DNA of 64,000 nt from Bacillus thermotolerans (GTDB lineage: Bacteria > Bacillota > Bacilli > Bacillales > Domibacillaceae), in assembly GCF_000812025.2 (NCBI RefSeq), contig NZ_JWJE02000003.1, positions 1 to 64,000 of the forward strand, written 5' to 3'. Shown here in pieces: positions 1 to 8,377 of this stretch; the first letter of the stretch is position 1, and every line of letters begins with the position of its first letter. The notes under the pieces were generated by a model. It did not search any database and was not told where the DNA came from. It saw only the letters and a list, made by a program, of their open reading frames with translations. The position numbers and the translations under genes are program-made.

Positions 1-88
1 TAAGTACCTTGCGCTTCCTTAGTGGTTGGTCGATGTGTACCCCCACAGTGGACTCTCACCACCTAGATAGTTGCCATGCCTGGCACAC
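1..88 (-). mobile_element. Group II intron, 5' end (partial, runs off the left edge)
   Basis: Read on the minus strand, the sequence beginning at position 88 is GTGTGCCAGGCATGGCAAC, then GGTGGTGAGAGTCCAC and a G-run. The GTGYG start and the G(G)TGAnAGTCC segment are typical of the 5' end and domain I of bacterial group II introns. It starts 8 nt after a terminator-like hairpin (97-123), the usual insertion context of class C group II introns. The reverse transcriptase ORF and domains V/VI would lie beyond position 1 and cannot be seen. The orientation is the same as the siderophore operon. This is motif recognition without a structural model. Confidence 0.66.
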
Positions 89-96
89 AAGAATTC

Positions 97-123
97 AGGC
101 GGCACTGCCTCAGCAGTCCGCCT
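97..123 (-). terminator. Terminator hairpin of the siderophore operon, tail interrupted
   Basis: On the minus strand AGGCGGACTGC, loop TGAG, GCAGTGCCGCCT forms an 11-bp stem with one bulged G, 73 bp after the rhbF stop. The expected U-tract is reduced to GAATTCTT before the putative intron begins, so the intron appears to have split the terminator tail. Confidence 0.6.
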
Positions 124-195
124 ATGTATCTTCTTATTTTAACAGCTTCCTGCAGGAATGTGAATGTAACAATCCTTTCGAAAAAAGAGAGCTTT

Positions 196-2004
196 TTATT
201 TGGCCGTTTCCTTTGCTGCTTCATACAAAGCATTTGTAACCGTGCCATACTCGCTTGCATGCGGCCGATCATCATCATCTTTATATCCGTAATCAAACAT
301 GCGGTTCCGGTTAAGCGTTAATTTCGTAAAAGAAGGGCGCAGCAAATCAAACAATTCGAACCGCTCCTTTAAATGAGAAAATGCTTGTTGATAAGAAAGA
401 ATCTCCTCACGCACCATACACCAGAAACGCTGCTCGGATAATTGCTCTCTTTCTTCTAAAATGCGGCTTAAGTATCGAAAATGACAAATAAACAGTCCTG
501 TAAAAATAAACTGAGTTAAACCTTCAGGCGGTTCACTGCGCAGAACAGCCTTTAGCTCGGCCGAAAGCCCCTTCAGCTCAGGCAGCGGCTGATCGCTAAT
601 ATTCACGTCATCAACGAAATCTTTCATAATAATCCGTTCCGGTACCCCCTTCTTTAATACGAGCACCGTATTTTGTCCGTGCGGCGAAAACACTGTACCG
701 TATTGATACAAGTAATGAAGCAGCGGAGGCAGAACAGCCTTCATTAACCTGCTCGTCCACTCTTCTGCAGACAACCCTGACTTTTCGATAAAAGCAGATA
801 CAAGAGGCTTTTCTTGCCTGTCAATGTACAGCAAAGCCGCCAGCGTAATCGCCTGTTCATCTTCTTTTAGTTCGTTATATACGCTCTCTCGCCACACAAC
901 ACCAAGCATTTCTAAATATTGATAAGGAGCTCCCTTCAGCCTCTCAAAGACCCGATGGCTCACATTCATCGTAGCTACCTCTCCAAGAAGGCCGAGCCGG
1001 CATGTTTCCTTTAAAAACGAGTCATTCTCCCGTATCCCCTTCATAAAGGCTGTCACTTCAGGCGCAATAATCGTCCGTTCACCTGGCAGCCCCCTATAAA
1101 CAAGCGTATTTAAGATACTCATCGGCAGCTTTACATGATGCTTTTTCTTATCGGTTACATTCACAAACGTGCGAATGGACTGCTGTGGAAGATATTCATC
1201 TACCCCTTCTCCAAGCGGAATAATGTCTTTCTTTGCTATTTCAGTTGCGTACATGGAGACAAGCACGTTGTTCCATTGCCACATGTGAACAGGCATGAAA
1301 TAATAATCCTCGGCACATACTCCGTTGTCTTCCAGCTTTTTATCGAAATATTGGCGTGTCTTTTGATCCAGTTCTTGCTCTATCAGCTGTTCATAATCAA
1401 GCTCTTTGACAGAATAAAATGTTCCTGCATTTTTTCGTACAGCAATCCAGGACAGCTGTACGCGCTTTTTTTGTTCAGGTGCATATTGAACATAATCGTC
1501 ATACCCAAAGCCAATTCTTCCTTTATTATAGGTGATCCACGGGTGACCAGTCATTTCACCTTCCAGCTCGGCATAATCCATCTCAGTGAGTTCATGAGAT
1601 AATTTTGTGTGTTCTTTTAGATGCGTATCCGCAACGAGGGTATGCAAATATTCCTTAACCAAGTTTCCTGCTGTAGAAGGAGACATATGTCCTTCTTCCT
1701 CCTGAATGCTCAATAGCAGCTGAATAGACAGCGGAATGCCGGTGTTTTCCGCCGGTGCCACTTCTATACTGTTAGCCAGAACTTGCAGGCTGTCAAATAC
1801 CCGGGCTTTTGCCTGGAAGCGATACACCTTTCCTTTTCTGTCACTCCATGTAAATGTACATATCTCTCCTTCCTTTGATTGCAGTGTCGGTATGATGATT
1901 TCTTCATAGGCAAACTCTTGCAGCATTTTTGCTAAAAGCTGCTGATCCACCTCTTCCCAAGCTTCCTTCGTCAACATATGTAATGGCCATTCACAAATAC
2001 TCAC
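196..2004 (-). CDS. rhbF: IucA/IucC-family siderophore synthetase (RhbF-like)
   Basis: NRPS-independent siderophore (NIS) synthetase of 602 aa. The family adenylates a carboxyl group of citrate and condenses it with an amine or hydroxylamine. Family motifs in order: GHPW with a downstream Lys near residues 153-161, PVHMWQW near 255, a Ser-x-Arg-Thr segment (QQSIRTF) near 295, and SPHGQN near 440 in the C-terminal FhuF/IucA-C-like domain. It is last in the seven-gene operon and overlaps the exporter gene by 14 bp. By position it matches rhbF of rhizobactin 1021 synthesis, which adds the second hydroxamate arm. Which citrate carboxyl it uses is inferred from order only. Confidence 0.9.
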   Translation of the reverse strand: MSICEWPLHMLTKEAWEEVDQQLLAKMLQEFAYEEIIIPTLQSKEGEICTFTWSDRKGKVYRFQAKARVFDSLQVLANSIEVAPAENTGIPLSIQLLLSIQEEEGHMSPSTAGNLVKEYLHTLVADTHLKEHTKLSHELTEMDYAELEGEMTGHPWITYNKGRIGFGYDDYVQYAPEQKKRVQLSWIAVRKNAGTFYSVKELDYEQLIEQELDQKTRQYFDKKLEDNGVCAEDYYFMPVHMWQWNNVLVSMYATEIAKKDIIPLGEGVDEYLPQQSIRTFVNVTDKKKHHVKLPMSILNTLVYRGLPGERTIIAPEVTAFMKGIRENDSFLKETCRLGLLGEVATMNVSHRVFERLKGAPYQYLEMLGVVWRESVYNELKEDEQAITLAALLYIDRQEKPLVSAFIEKSGLSAEEWTSRLMKAVLPPLLHYLYQYGTVFSPHGQNTVLVLKKGVPERIIMKDFVDDVNISDQPLPELKGLSAELKAVLRSEPPEGLTQFIFTGLFICHFRYLSRILEEREQLSEQRFWCMVREEILSYQQAFSHLKERFELFDLLRPSFTKLTLNRNRMFDYGYKDDDDRPHASEYGTVTNALYEAAKETAK

Positions 2005-3193
2005 GACGATTCACTCCTTTTCTTAATTGATAGACAGGTGTCAGACTCTTGATAAAAAGCAGACACATACATACAGCCGCTCCGATCAACAGGAAGCCTC
2101 CCAATAAAAATGGCCCCTTCATGCTGCTGGATTGTATAGCGAGAAAAGCAGCCGTTGGTGCAAACAGCAACGCGGCATTCTGCACGGAGGAAACCACGCT
2201 GTACAAAAGCGGCGATCGTTCACCTATGCCTGAACGGAAAAAGAAAATATCCATTGCAGCCAGGCTAATAAAAAAACAAAGGCTATAGGCGATTCGAATA
2301 ATAACGAATACTAAATAAGACTCTACTGCTGCTTGGACGAGAAGCAGTCCTGCTGTCACCACTGTTAAGCCGATAAGCAGCCCTTTCACATGGGAGTGCA
2401 GGATGCGTTTTGGCATCATAAACTGCAAGACCACGGCAGTCAGGCTCGGCATAACGTATAGTAAGCTCATCTCTTGCTCGGAAACCGTATAATCCGCTTC
2501 TAGAAAAGCGGTAAAATAAGGGCGTATAGTATGGTGGCCGATGTAGAAAAAGAACACCACAAACAAGTAAATAAAAAACTCTCCTTGTCGCTTTCCTTCC
2601 TTATAAAGAACCGCCCTTTTTCCCTTCTCTTCTGAAGGGGATGGCTGATGCCAAATAATAAAACAGCTGACCACAGCCAAAAGAAGGTCGATACAAGCAA
2701 ACAGGTAGTAAATATCCAGCGGTAACGGATGGCTGATCAGAAAGCTTCCCACTATCCCAGACACGATGACGCTTCCATGAAATACGAACAAATACGTCGT
2801 GGTCGCTCGCACCTTCTCCTGATCACTTCTGCTTGACGCAACGATTGTCGGATACAATAAGTAAATGATACTTTGGAAGAAAAGCAGTAAAAGTGATACA
2901 GCTAAAAACTGAGTAAACGTATCGACAGAAGGAAGAAGCAGCTTGCATCCTGCCATAACGACTAAAGCGCCCGTTACAAGGCGTTTGAAGCCCCATTTTC
3001 TGGAGGCGACTGCCCACAATGGCGTCATTACAATGACAACAAGCCGGCAGCAAACGATGAATAGACTCGTGGCCTCGACGCCATCTACCCGAAAATATTG
3101 GGAGAACAGCTGCGGGTAAAAAGGTGAAAGCAGCATTTCCGAAACTAGTGTAAAAAGCAGACAGCTATAAACAAAGCTCTTTTCCTTCGTCAT
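1991..3193 (-). CDS. MFS transporter, probable siderophore exporter
   Basis: Integral membrane protein of 400 aa with about 12 hydrophobic segments, typical of the major facilitator superfamily, including a charged cytoplasmic loop after TM2 (SRKWGFKR). It lies inside the siderophore operon between the hydroxylase and the second synthetase, 9 bp after the former and overlapping the latter by 14 bp, which points to export of the finished siderophore. AGAGG lies 6 nt before the ATG. The rhbABCDEF cluster has no exporter at this position, so this is an insertion relative to that order. Substrate is inferred from context; no substrate-specific residue was recognised. Confidence 0.82.
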   Translation of the reverse strand: MTKEKSFVYSCLLFTLVSEMLLSPFYPQLFSQYFRVDGVEATSLFIVCCRLVVIVMTPLWAVASRKWGFKRLVTGALVVMAGCKLLLPSVDTFTQFLAVSLLLLFFQSIIYLLYPTIVASSRSDQEKVRATTTYLFVFHGSVIVSGIVGSFLISHPLPLDIYYLFACIDLLLAVVSCFIIWHQPSPSEEKGKRAVLYKEGKRQGEFFIYLFVVFFFYIGHHTIRPYFTAFLEADYTVSEQEMSLLYVMPSLTAVVLQFMMPKRILHSHVKGLLIGLTVVTAGLLLVQAAVESYLVFVIIRIAYSLCFFISLAAMDIFFFRSGIGERSPLLYSVVSSVQNAALLFAPTAAFLAIQSSSMKGPFLLGGFLLIGAAVCMCLLFIKSLTPVYQLRKGVNRREYL

Positions 3194-3202
3194 GAAAAAC
3201 CT

Positions 3203-4504
3203 CTACAAACCAAACTGCTGGAATACGTTCTTTTCATCTATCCGGTAGACTTCTTTTCCGGCCAGCTGATTAATAATCACCGCATTCCGAAAGGCCCCCA
3301 GTCCTAAATCCGGGGCGCCCACCCCATGTGTATGGATCTCACCGTTTTGAACAAATAAATGATGGTTGCCTTCACTGTGCATTTTCACCTTGTAATCCTC
3401 TTCAATCACAAGCTGGCCATTGGCATCCCATTCAAGCTTGTCTTTTATCCCATTCAGGCAATCTGGAATGTATGGATGATAGCCTGTCGCAAGGATTACC
3501 GCTTCGCTGTTGATTTCTGCCGTCTTGTCCTGTTCGAATTGATGGAGCGACAAGCGGTACATACCCTCTCTTTCTTCAATAGACACCAGCTCCGTCAGCG
3601 CCTGCAGTCTCACATTCATGGTTTGTTGTCCAACAGACCGCTCGTATAATACATCATAAATCTCACCAATCGTTTGAAAGCTGATTCCTTTGTATAACAA
3701 CGATTGCTTGCTTAAGACAGCTTTCTTCTTTTCAGACGGCAGCTGATAGAAGTAATGGGTGTAATCCGGTGAAAAGTGTTCCAGCCCAAGCTTAGAGTAT
3801 TCCATCGGATAAAAACCTTTTGATCTCGTAAACCAGGATAATTCGTATCCATAATCCGGTTGTTTTAATAACAGATCATAGAAGATTTCGGCCGCACTCT
3901 GTCCTGAACCGATAACAGTCACCGACCGTCCATTCAGCAACCTTTTCCGCTTATCCATGTATTGGGAAGAGTGAAGAATCTGCTCTCCTGTCATCGATTG
4001 AAACGGATATGGTATGTACGGTTTCGTTCCCACGCCGATGACGACATGTCTAGATTTATATGTCCTTCTCTCTTGGTCATCATGAGAGAAAACAGTCACT
4101 TGATAACAGCCGTTCTCTTCCTGTTCCACTTTTTCCACTTCGGTTCCGAACCGGAGCTGAGGCAGCTGAGCAGCGACCCACTGGCAATAGTGATTATATT
4201 CCTTGCGCGGAATTTGAAATTTCTCAAAGAAGTAAAACCGATACAGTCTCTTTTGTTCATGCAAGTAATTTAAGAAGCTGTACGGGCTCGTTGGGTCCAC
4301 CATCGTCACGGCATCGGCAAGAAAGGGCACTTGCAGGGTTGTCCCTTCAAGAAGCATGCCTGGATGCCACTCAAACCGTGTTTTCTTATCAAAAAACAAT
4401 GAAGAGCAGTCTGTTTTTTCAAGCAATGCTGCTAGCCCCAGATTAAATGGGCCAATTCCTACTCCAATCACATCTAAAATTGATTCGCTTGCCAATTTTT
4501 CCAC
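3203..4504 (-). CDS. rhbE: Siderophore amine N-hydroxylase, IucD/RhbE-like flavin monooxygenase
   Basis: Member of the lysine/ornithine N-monooxygenase family, 433 aa as listed. An FAD-binding GVGIGPFN lies near residues 14-21, an NADPH-binding GSGQSAAE in the middle, and the C-terminal ATGYHP family motif near 365. In the schizokinen/rhizobactin route the enzyme N-hydroxylates 1,3-diaminopropane (RhbE); in aerobactin IucD acts on lysine. Neighbouring dat and ddc make diaminopropane, favouring the first. The listed start is GTG directly after AAGAAG; an in-frame TTG at 4495 sits 5 nt after AAGGTGG and may be the true start (430 aa). It overlaps the acetyltransferase gene by 22-31 bp. Confidence 0.88.
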   Translation of the reverse strand: MEKLASESILDVIGVGIGPFNLGLAALLEKTDCSSLFFDKKTRFEWHPGMLLEGTTLQVPFLADAVTMVDPTSPYSFLNYLHEQKRLYRFYFFEKFQIPRKEYNHYCQWVAAQLPQLRFGTEVEKVEQEENGCYQVTVFSHDDQERRTYKSRHVVIGVGTKPYIPYPFQSMTGEQILHSSQYMDKRKRLLNGRSVTVIGSGQSAAEIFYDLLLKQPDYGYELSWFTRSKGFYPMEYSKLGLEHFSPDYTHYFYQLPSEKKKAVLSKQSLLYKGISFQTIGEIYDVLYERSVGQQTMNVRLQALTELVSIEEREGMYRLSLHQFEQDKTAEINSEAVILATGYHPYIPDCLNGIKDKLEWDANGQLVIEEDYKVKMHSEGNHHLFVQNGEIHTHGVGAPDLGLGAFRNAVIINQLAGKEVYRIDEKNVFQQFGL

Positions 4505-5079
4505 CTTCTTTCGAACATATCCCTTTCACAGGCCATAAGCAGGCCTATTTTGTCAGGAAGCTTAACTTCCTTTACTGCTTTAAAGCCGCATTTTTTAAAT
4601 ACATGAATCATTTTTTCATTTCTTATATCAGGCTCAGCTACCACTCGATTCGTTTCTTTACATTCAAATTGCTTATATAACATAGTTAAAAGCAATGGAT
4701 AAATAAGCCCCTTTCCTAAAAATGCTGGAGGTCCAATCAACAGATGAATGCCTTGGTCATATTCGCCAAAAGAATAGTAGTTACCAATAATATCGCCCTT
4801 CACCCAATACGACTCCCAGTAGCTCATAGGTACACCATCTAATTCACCAATAAGAAGTGTTTGATGGTCATCTTTTAAAAACCTCTGTAAATGCTTCATA
4901 TAATCATCGAAAGAAATATTCAGGTTCCAAAATGGGATCACGTGCTCCTCATGCATCCATGTATGCAGACGTTCACCATCTTTCTCCGCCTTCACTGGAC
5001 GAAATGCTATGGTCTTTTGGCTAATAGGATCATAATGCTCGTACTTATCAAATGAGCGAGCAGCTACATTAGACTTCAT
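4474..5079 (-). CDS. rhbD: Siderophore N-acetyltransferase, IucB/RhbD-like
   Basis: GNAT-fold acyltransferase of 201 aa. The family acetylates the N-hydroxylated amine to give the hydroxamate. Supporting residues: IPFWNLN early, YWESYW, then YDQGIHLLIGPP and FLGKGLIYPLL, the acyl-CoA-binding core seen in IucB, and a C-terminal NxxxIxxFxxxGF segment. ATG at 5079 is chosen because AGGTG lies 7 nt upstream; a GTG nine bases earlier (5088) is the alternative. It overlaps the preceding synthetase gene by 11 bp and the next gene by about 30 bp, so translation is coupled. Expected substrate is N-hydroxy-1,3-diaminopropane, inferred from the neighbours. Confidence 0.88.
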   Translation of the reverse strand: MKSNVAARSFDKYEHYDPISQKTIAFRPVKAEKDGERLHTWMHEEHVIPFWNLNISFDDYMKHLQRFLKDDHQTLLIGELDGVPMSYWESYWVKGDIIGNYYSFGEYDQGIHLLIGPPAFLGKGLIYPLLLTMLYKQFECKETNRVVAEPDIRNEKMIHVFKKCGFKAVKEVKLPDKIGLLMACERDMFERRWKNWQANQF

Positions 5080-6874
5080 GCAAATCACCTGCCGTTACTG
5101 CCAGCGGATTCGTCACTTGCACATAAACCGATTGGGTATCCAGTGATCCAACCAGCTCATCCATGTCGTGAACTCTCGTCAGCAAATTCGCTTTGCATGG
5201 CAGCTTCTCTTCGTATAACAAGGAATCTACTAAATGAGTATGATCACCCAGCTCCTGTTTCAAATCTACTAGCTCTTCCTTGATCATTGCCAGCAGCTTC
5301 TCCTCATCGATCAACTGTCCGGTGCCAAATGCGTTAACTAAACCAAATAAGTGATTGAAAAAGACATAATATCGAAAACGCTCCTCCGCAATAGCATCTG
5401 TGCAAACCGTATCGCTTTTTTCATTTAAAGATGGAATCAGTTCCCGTAATGCTTGTGCCTTCGACTCCATGAAATAGTAGCCCTGGTTATCCCGGTAGTA
5501 AAAACGGGATGGATATCCTTGCTCGTCCAGTTGAATAACTGAATTTTGCTGATGAGCTTCTAAGGCAATCCCATGCACAGCATACAACCAATAAAGCGGA
5601 CGAAGGCTTACCTGCAAGTAACGGCTGAACCACCTTTCGCTTGCTGCTTCTAGAGAAATCCTTTCTCTTTCGGCTATGCTATGGATGACGTTGACTAAGT
5701 GAGACGCTTCACCTGCCAGCGGGTCTTGGCATAGAGCGGCAATCAAGCTCGTTCGCTTCTCCTTGCCTTTCTGGAAAGGGTTCTCCCGGATCACCGTTTC
5801 AAAGCCTGTCTCTTCCCCCGAGCCTGTCTTTACGTTGATATAAGCCGGATCTTGAACAATATGAAACCCCGGGTAACGAACGGTTAGCTGTTCATGAATA
5901 CCATTTTGAAGAAGCCGGCTCACCTCTACTCCTCGGTCAAGCTCCTTTCGCTTATTGATGCGCAGCGAGTTAGTAATTTTGACTGGGATCGAAAACTTGT
6001 ACATTACACTTGCCTTCGGATGGTACACAGTCCGAACCGAAGAAGTTGGATGGAAAGCCCTTCCTTGTGCACCAAGGTAGGTGAGCTTCCCCGTTTGTAT
6101 ATAGTCACAAATATCCTGCCTGCCCAGCAGCTTTCTCGCCTGCAGTGGATGAACAGGTATTAAGGCATAGCCATCCTCCTGGCAATAAGCTTCCTTGAAC
6201 GCTGGAGAGACTGCCGCATCCTTCTTCAGCTCTTCCTTTATAAGCTGTGCAGCACTGATGGATAAGACGGACGCCTCTTCGACTATGTCATTGACAGCCC
6301 GGAAATAATGGAGCTGAAACGCGCCCTTTCTTTCCGGGGCAAATACATCCTCTTCCTCGGGTTCAATCCCTTGGCGGCTCTTCGGCATAGGGTGTACCTG
6401 GTGTCCAATCAGTAAAGACTGTTCAGACTCGAGAAAGGTTTTGTCTAGTTGGTAACACTCCGCCAAACCCTCCTTCCTCGCAGTCAGAATACCCTTCATC
6501 GTTTGGTAGCTTAAAATCATCCGAAGCATGAATTCATCCATTTCCAGACCCTTTCTGGATAAGAAAGACAGCTCCTTTTGAAGAAGAAAGGTTAGCGTCA
6601 AGTAATCTAGCTGTTTTACCTGGTCATTCTTTATCTGGTAGTACATGACTTTGGAGAACAGATGGCGCTCTGTAATAGATTGGTAGCGTACAGGAATAAA
6701 TAATGTAGCCTTCTGCTGAGAAAGCTTAATCACTAATACCTTCTTCACGCCCGAGTCGTTCGGAATCATTGGAACCTCACATGGCTTCTTCCACTCACCA
6801 GCTCCCGTTTCTTTCACATAGCAATTCAGTAAGTTCTGCATCGTTATATAATTAGTAAGGAAGGGAATATCCAT
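5069..6874 (-). CDS. rhbC: IucA/IucC-family siderophore synthetase (RhbC-like)
   Basis: First NIS synthetase of the operon, 601 aa. It carries GHQVHPMPKSR near residues 157-167, IPVHPLQ near 245, a Ser-x-Arg-Thr motif (TSSVRT) near 285, and EAHQQN near 435, all part of the ATP/citrate-binding core. It would attach the first N-hydroxy-N-acetyl-diaminopropane to citrate; a second, divergent family member (196-2004) would complete the molecule. AAAGGAG lies 9 nt before the ATG. It overlaps ddc by 23 bp upstream and the acetyltransferase by 11 bp downstream. Two non-identical IucA/C proteins in one operon fit a two-step, citrate-centred siderophore. Confidence 0.9.
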   Translation of the reverse strand: MDIPFLTNYITMQNLLNCYVKETGAGEWKKPCEVPMIPNDSGVKKVLVIKLSQQKATLFIPVRYQSITERHLFSKVMYYQIKNDQVKQLDYLTLTFLLQKELSFLSRKGLEMDEFMLRMILSYQTMKGILTARKEGLAECYQLDKTFLESEQSLLIGHQVHPMPKSRQGIEPEEEDVFAPERKGAFQLHYFRAVNDIVEEASVLSISAAQLIKEELKKDAAVSPAFKEAYCQEDGYALIPVHPLQARKLLGRQDICDYIQTGKLTYLGAQGRAFHPTSSVRTVYHPKASVMYKFSIPVKITNSLRINKRKELDRGVEVSRLLQNGIHEQLTVRYPGFHIVQDPAYINVKTGSGEETGFETVIRENPFQKGKEKRTSLIAALCQDPLAGEASHLVNVIHSIAERERISLEAASERWFSRYLQVSLRPLYWLYAVHGIALEAHQQNSVIQLDEQGYPSRFYYRDNQGYYFMESKAQALRELIPSLNEKSDTVCTDAIAEERFRYYVFFNHLFGLVNAFGTGQLIDEEKLLAMIKEELVDLKQELGDHTHLVDSLLYEEKLPCKANLLTRVHDMDELVGSLDTQSVYVQVTNPLAVTAGDLHEV

Positions 6875-8372
6875 ACTGCATCTCTCCTTTCTCCTCTTCT
6901 ATTGCTTTGCCTGCTCGCTTAATCTTCTGCAGATGCTCTTTCATTTGGCCAATCGTATTCAAAGGGTTCAGCATTGTAAATTTCAAATATACATCCCCGG
7001 CCTGCTTCGTTTTCGCCATGATCAGTTCACCACTTCTATAAAAAGAGCGTTGAAGCTCCAGGTTTATATCGTTTATATAGGCAGCTTCCCGGCTCCCCGC
7101 CGGCAGATAACGAAAAACAACTGCATTTATTTCCGGATCATTAATTACTTCAAAGCAAGGGTCTTCTCGGAATAGGCGAGCTGTTTCCTTCGCCAGTTGA
7201 ATAGTGTAGTCGACCATCTCCCCGAATGTATCGGTCCCTATCAGCTTGAAGGTCATAAGCAGTTTGAGCGCATCGAACCGCTTCGTCGTTTGCACACTTT
7301 TTTCCACCAGATTGAGAATGCCCGCCTCACCATCTTCTTGAGGGTTTAAGTAATCCGCATAATGGGCAATATATCGAAAATTCCGTTTATTTTTCACAAA
7401 AAAAGCACCGCAGCTAATTGATTGGTAATATAGCTTATGGAAATCAATAGTGACCGAATCGGCTAACGGAAGCCCATTGAGTAAGTCCTTGTATTGATGA
7501 GAAAACAGCATGGCTCCACCGTAAGCTGCATCCACATGAAGCCAGAGGTGTTCATCATCAGCCAGCTGGGCTGTCTCTATTAAAGGATCAATGCTTCCAA
7601 AATCTGTTGTTCCTGCTGTCGCAACGATCATGAAAGGAATCAGTCCTTGTTGGCGAAGTTCATGTACCTTTGCTCTTGCCTCCCTTATGCACATTCTCTT
7701 CTGGTCATCCGTTTTTACGGTGACAACTGCATTTATTCCTAAACCAAGCTGGGCCGCCGATTGTTGAACAGTGAAATGAGCATGTTCTGAGCATAGAATT
7801 CGAAGCCTGTCTGCTTCGAAGGGAAGCCCTTCTTTCTGTACATTCATAGAGAAGTGTCTTTGGCACGCCCAGTTTCTCGCCAGCAGCATCCCCATATAGT
7901 TTGATTGAGTTCCTCCGCTCGTAAATACACCGTCTGCCTCGTGCGTATAGCCGATCTGCTTGGCCAGGAACTTGATCAATTCCTCTTCCACATAGGTGGC
8001 CGCTGGGCTTTGATCCCAAGAGTCCATCGACTGATTCAGCGCATTGATCACAACTTCAGCTGCAATAGACGGAACTAAAGGCGGGCAATGAAGATGCGCC
8101 ATAGCACTAGGATGAGAGATCCATAAAGAATCTTTCATAACAGTCTGCTCTATTTCCTCCATCACTTTGTCCGTTTGCTGTCCTTCCTGCGTAATCGCCA
8201 GAAGCCTTTTTACCTTCGAGGCAATTTGCCGGTCAGAAACTCCTGTGAAAGGCGTATAAGCCCTCCTCGTTTGATCGGCCACTAGCTGTACGACACGGTC
8301 CATTAATTCATAATAAGCGCTGATACTTTCATGCCCTGGATGAAGAAACCATTTTGTAAAAGCCGTATTCAT
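6852..8372 (-). CDS. ddc: L-2,4-diaminobutyrate decarboxylase (PLP-dependent)
   Basis: Group II PLP decarboxylase of 506 aa, producing 1,3-diaminopropane from L-2,4-diaminobutyrate. Visible signatures: TSGGTQSN (cofactor phosphate region), HVDAAYGGA (Asp contacting the pyridine nitrogen), and the PLP lysine in TIDFHKLYYQ. The start is ATG 8372, 4 nt after AAGGTGAT; a GTG at 8381 that overlaps the dat stop as GTGA has no separate ribosome-binding site. It corresponds to rhbB. Together with dat it supplies the diamine backbone, which distinguishes this pathway from aerobactin (lysine) or alcaligin-type routes. Confidence 0.93.
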   Translation of the reverse strand: MNTAFTKWFLHPGHESISAYYELMDRVVQLVADQTRRAYTPFTGVSDRQIASKVKRLLAITQEGQQTDKVMEEIEQTVMKDSLWISHPSAMAHLHCPPLVPSIAAEVVINALNQSMDSWDQSPAATYVEEELIKFLAKQIGYTHEADGVFTSGGTQSNYMGMLLARNWACQRHFSMNVQKEGLPFEADRLRILCSEHAHFTVQQSAAQLGLGINAVVTVKTDDQKRMCIREARAKVHELRQQGLIPFMIVATAGTTDFGSIDPLIETAQLADDEHLWLHVDAAYGGAMLFSHQYKDLLNGLPLADSVTIDFHKLYYQSISCGAFFVKNKRNFRYIAHYADYLNPQEDGEAGILNLVEKSVQTTKRFDALKLLMTFKLIGTDTFGEMVDYTIQLAKETARLFREDPCFEVINDPEINAVVFRYLPAGSREAAYINDINLELQRSFYRSGELIMAKTKQAGDVYLKFTMLNPLNTIGQMKEHLQKIKRAGKAIEEEKGEMQYGYSLPY

Positions 8373-8377
8373 TCTTA

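Noticed and set aside
1135-1602. 155-codon plus-strand ORF opposite rhbF
   Set aside because: Shadow of the synthetase gene on the other strand; no ribosome-binding site and no domain.
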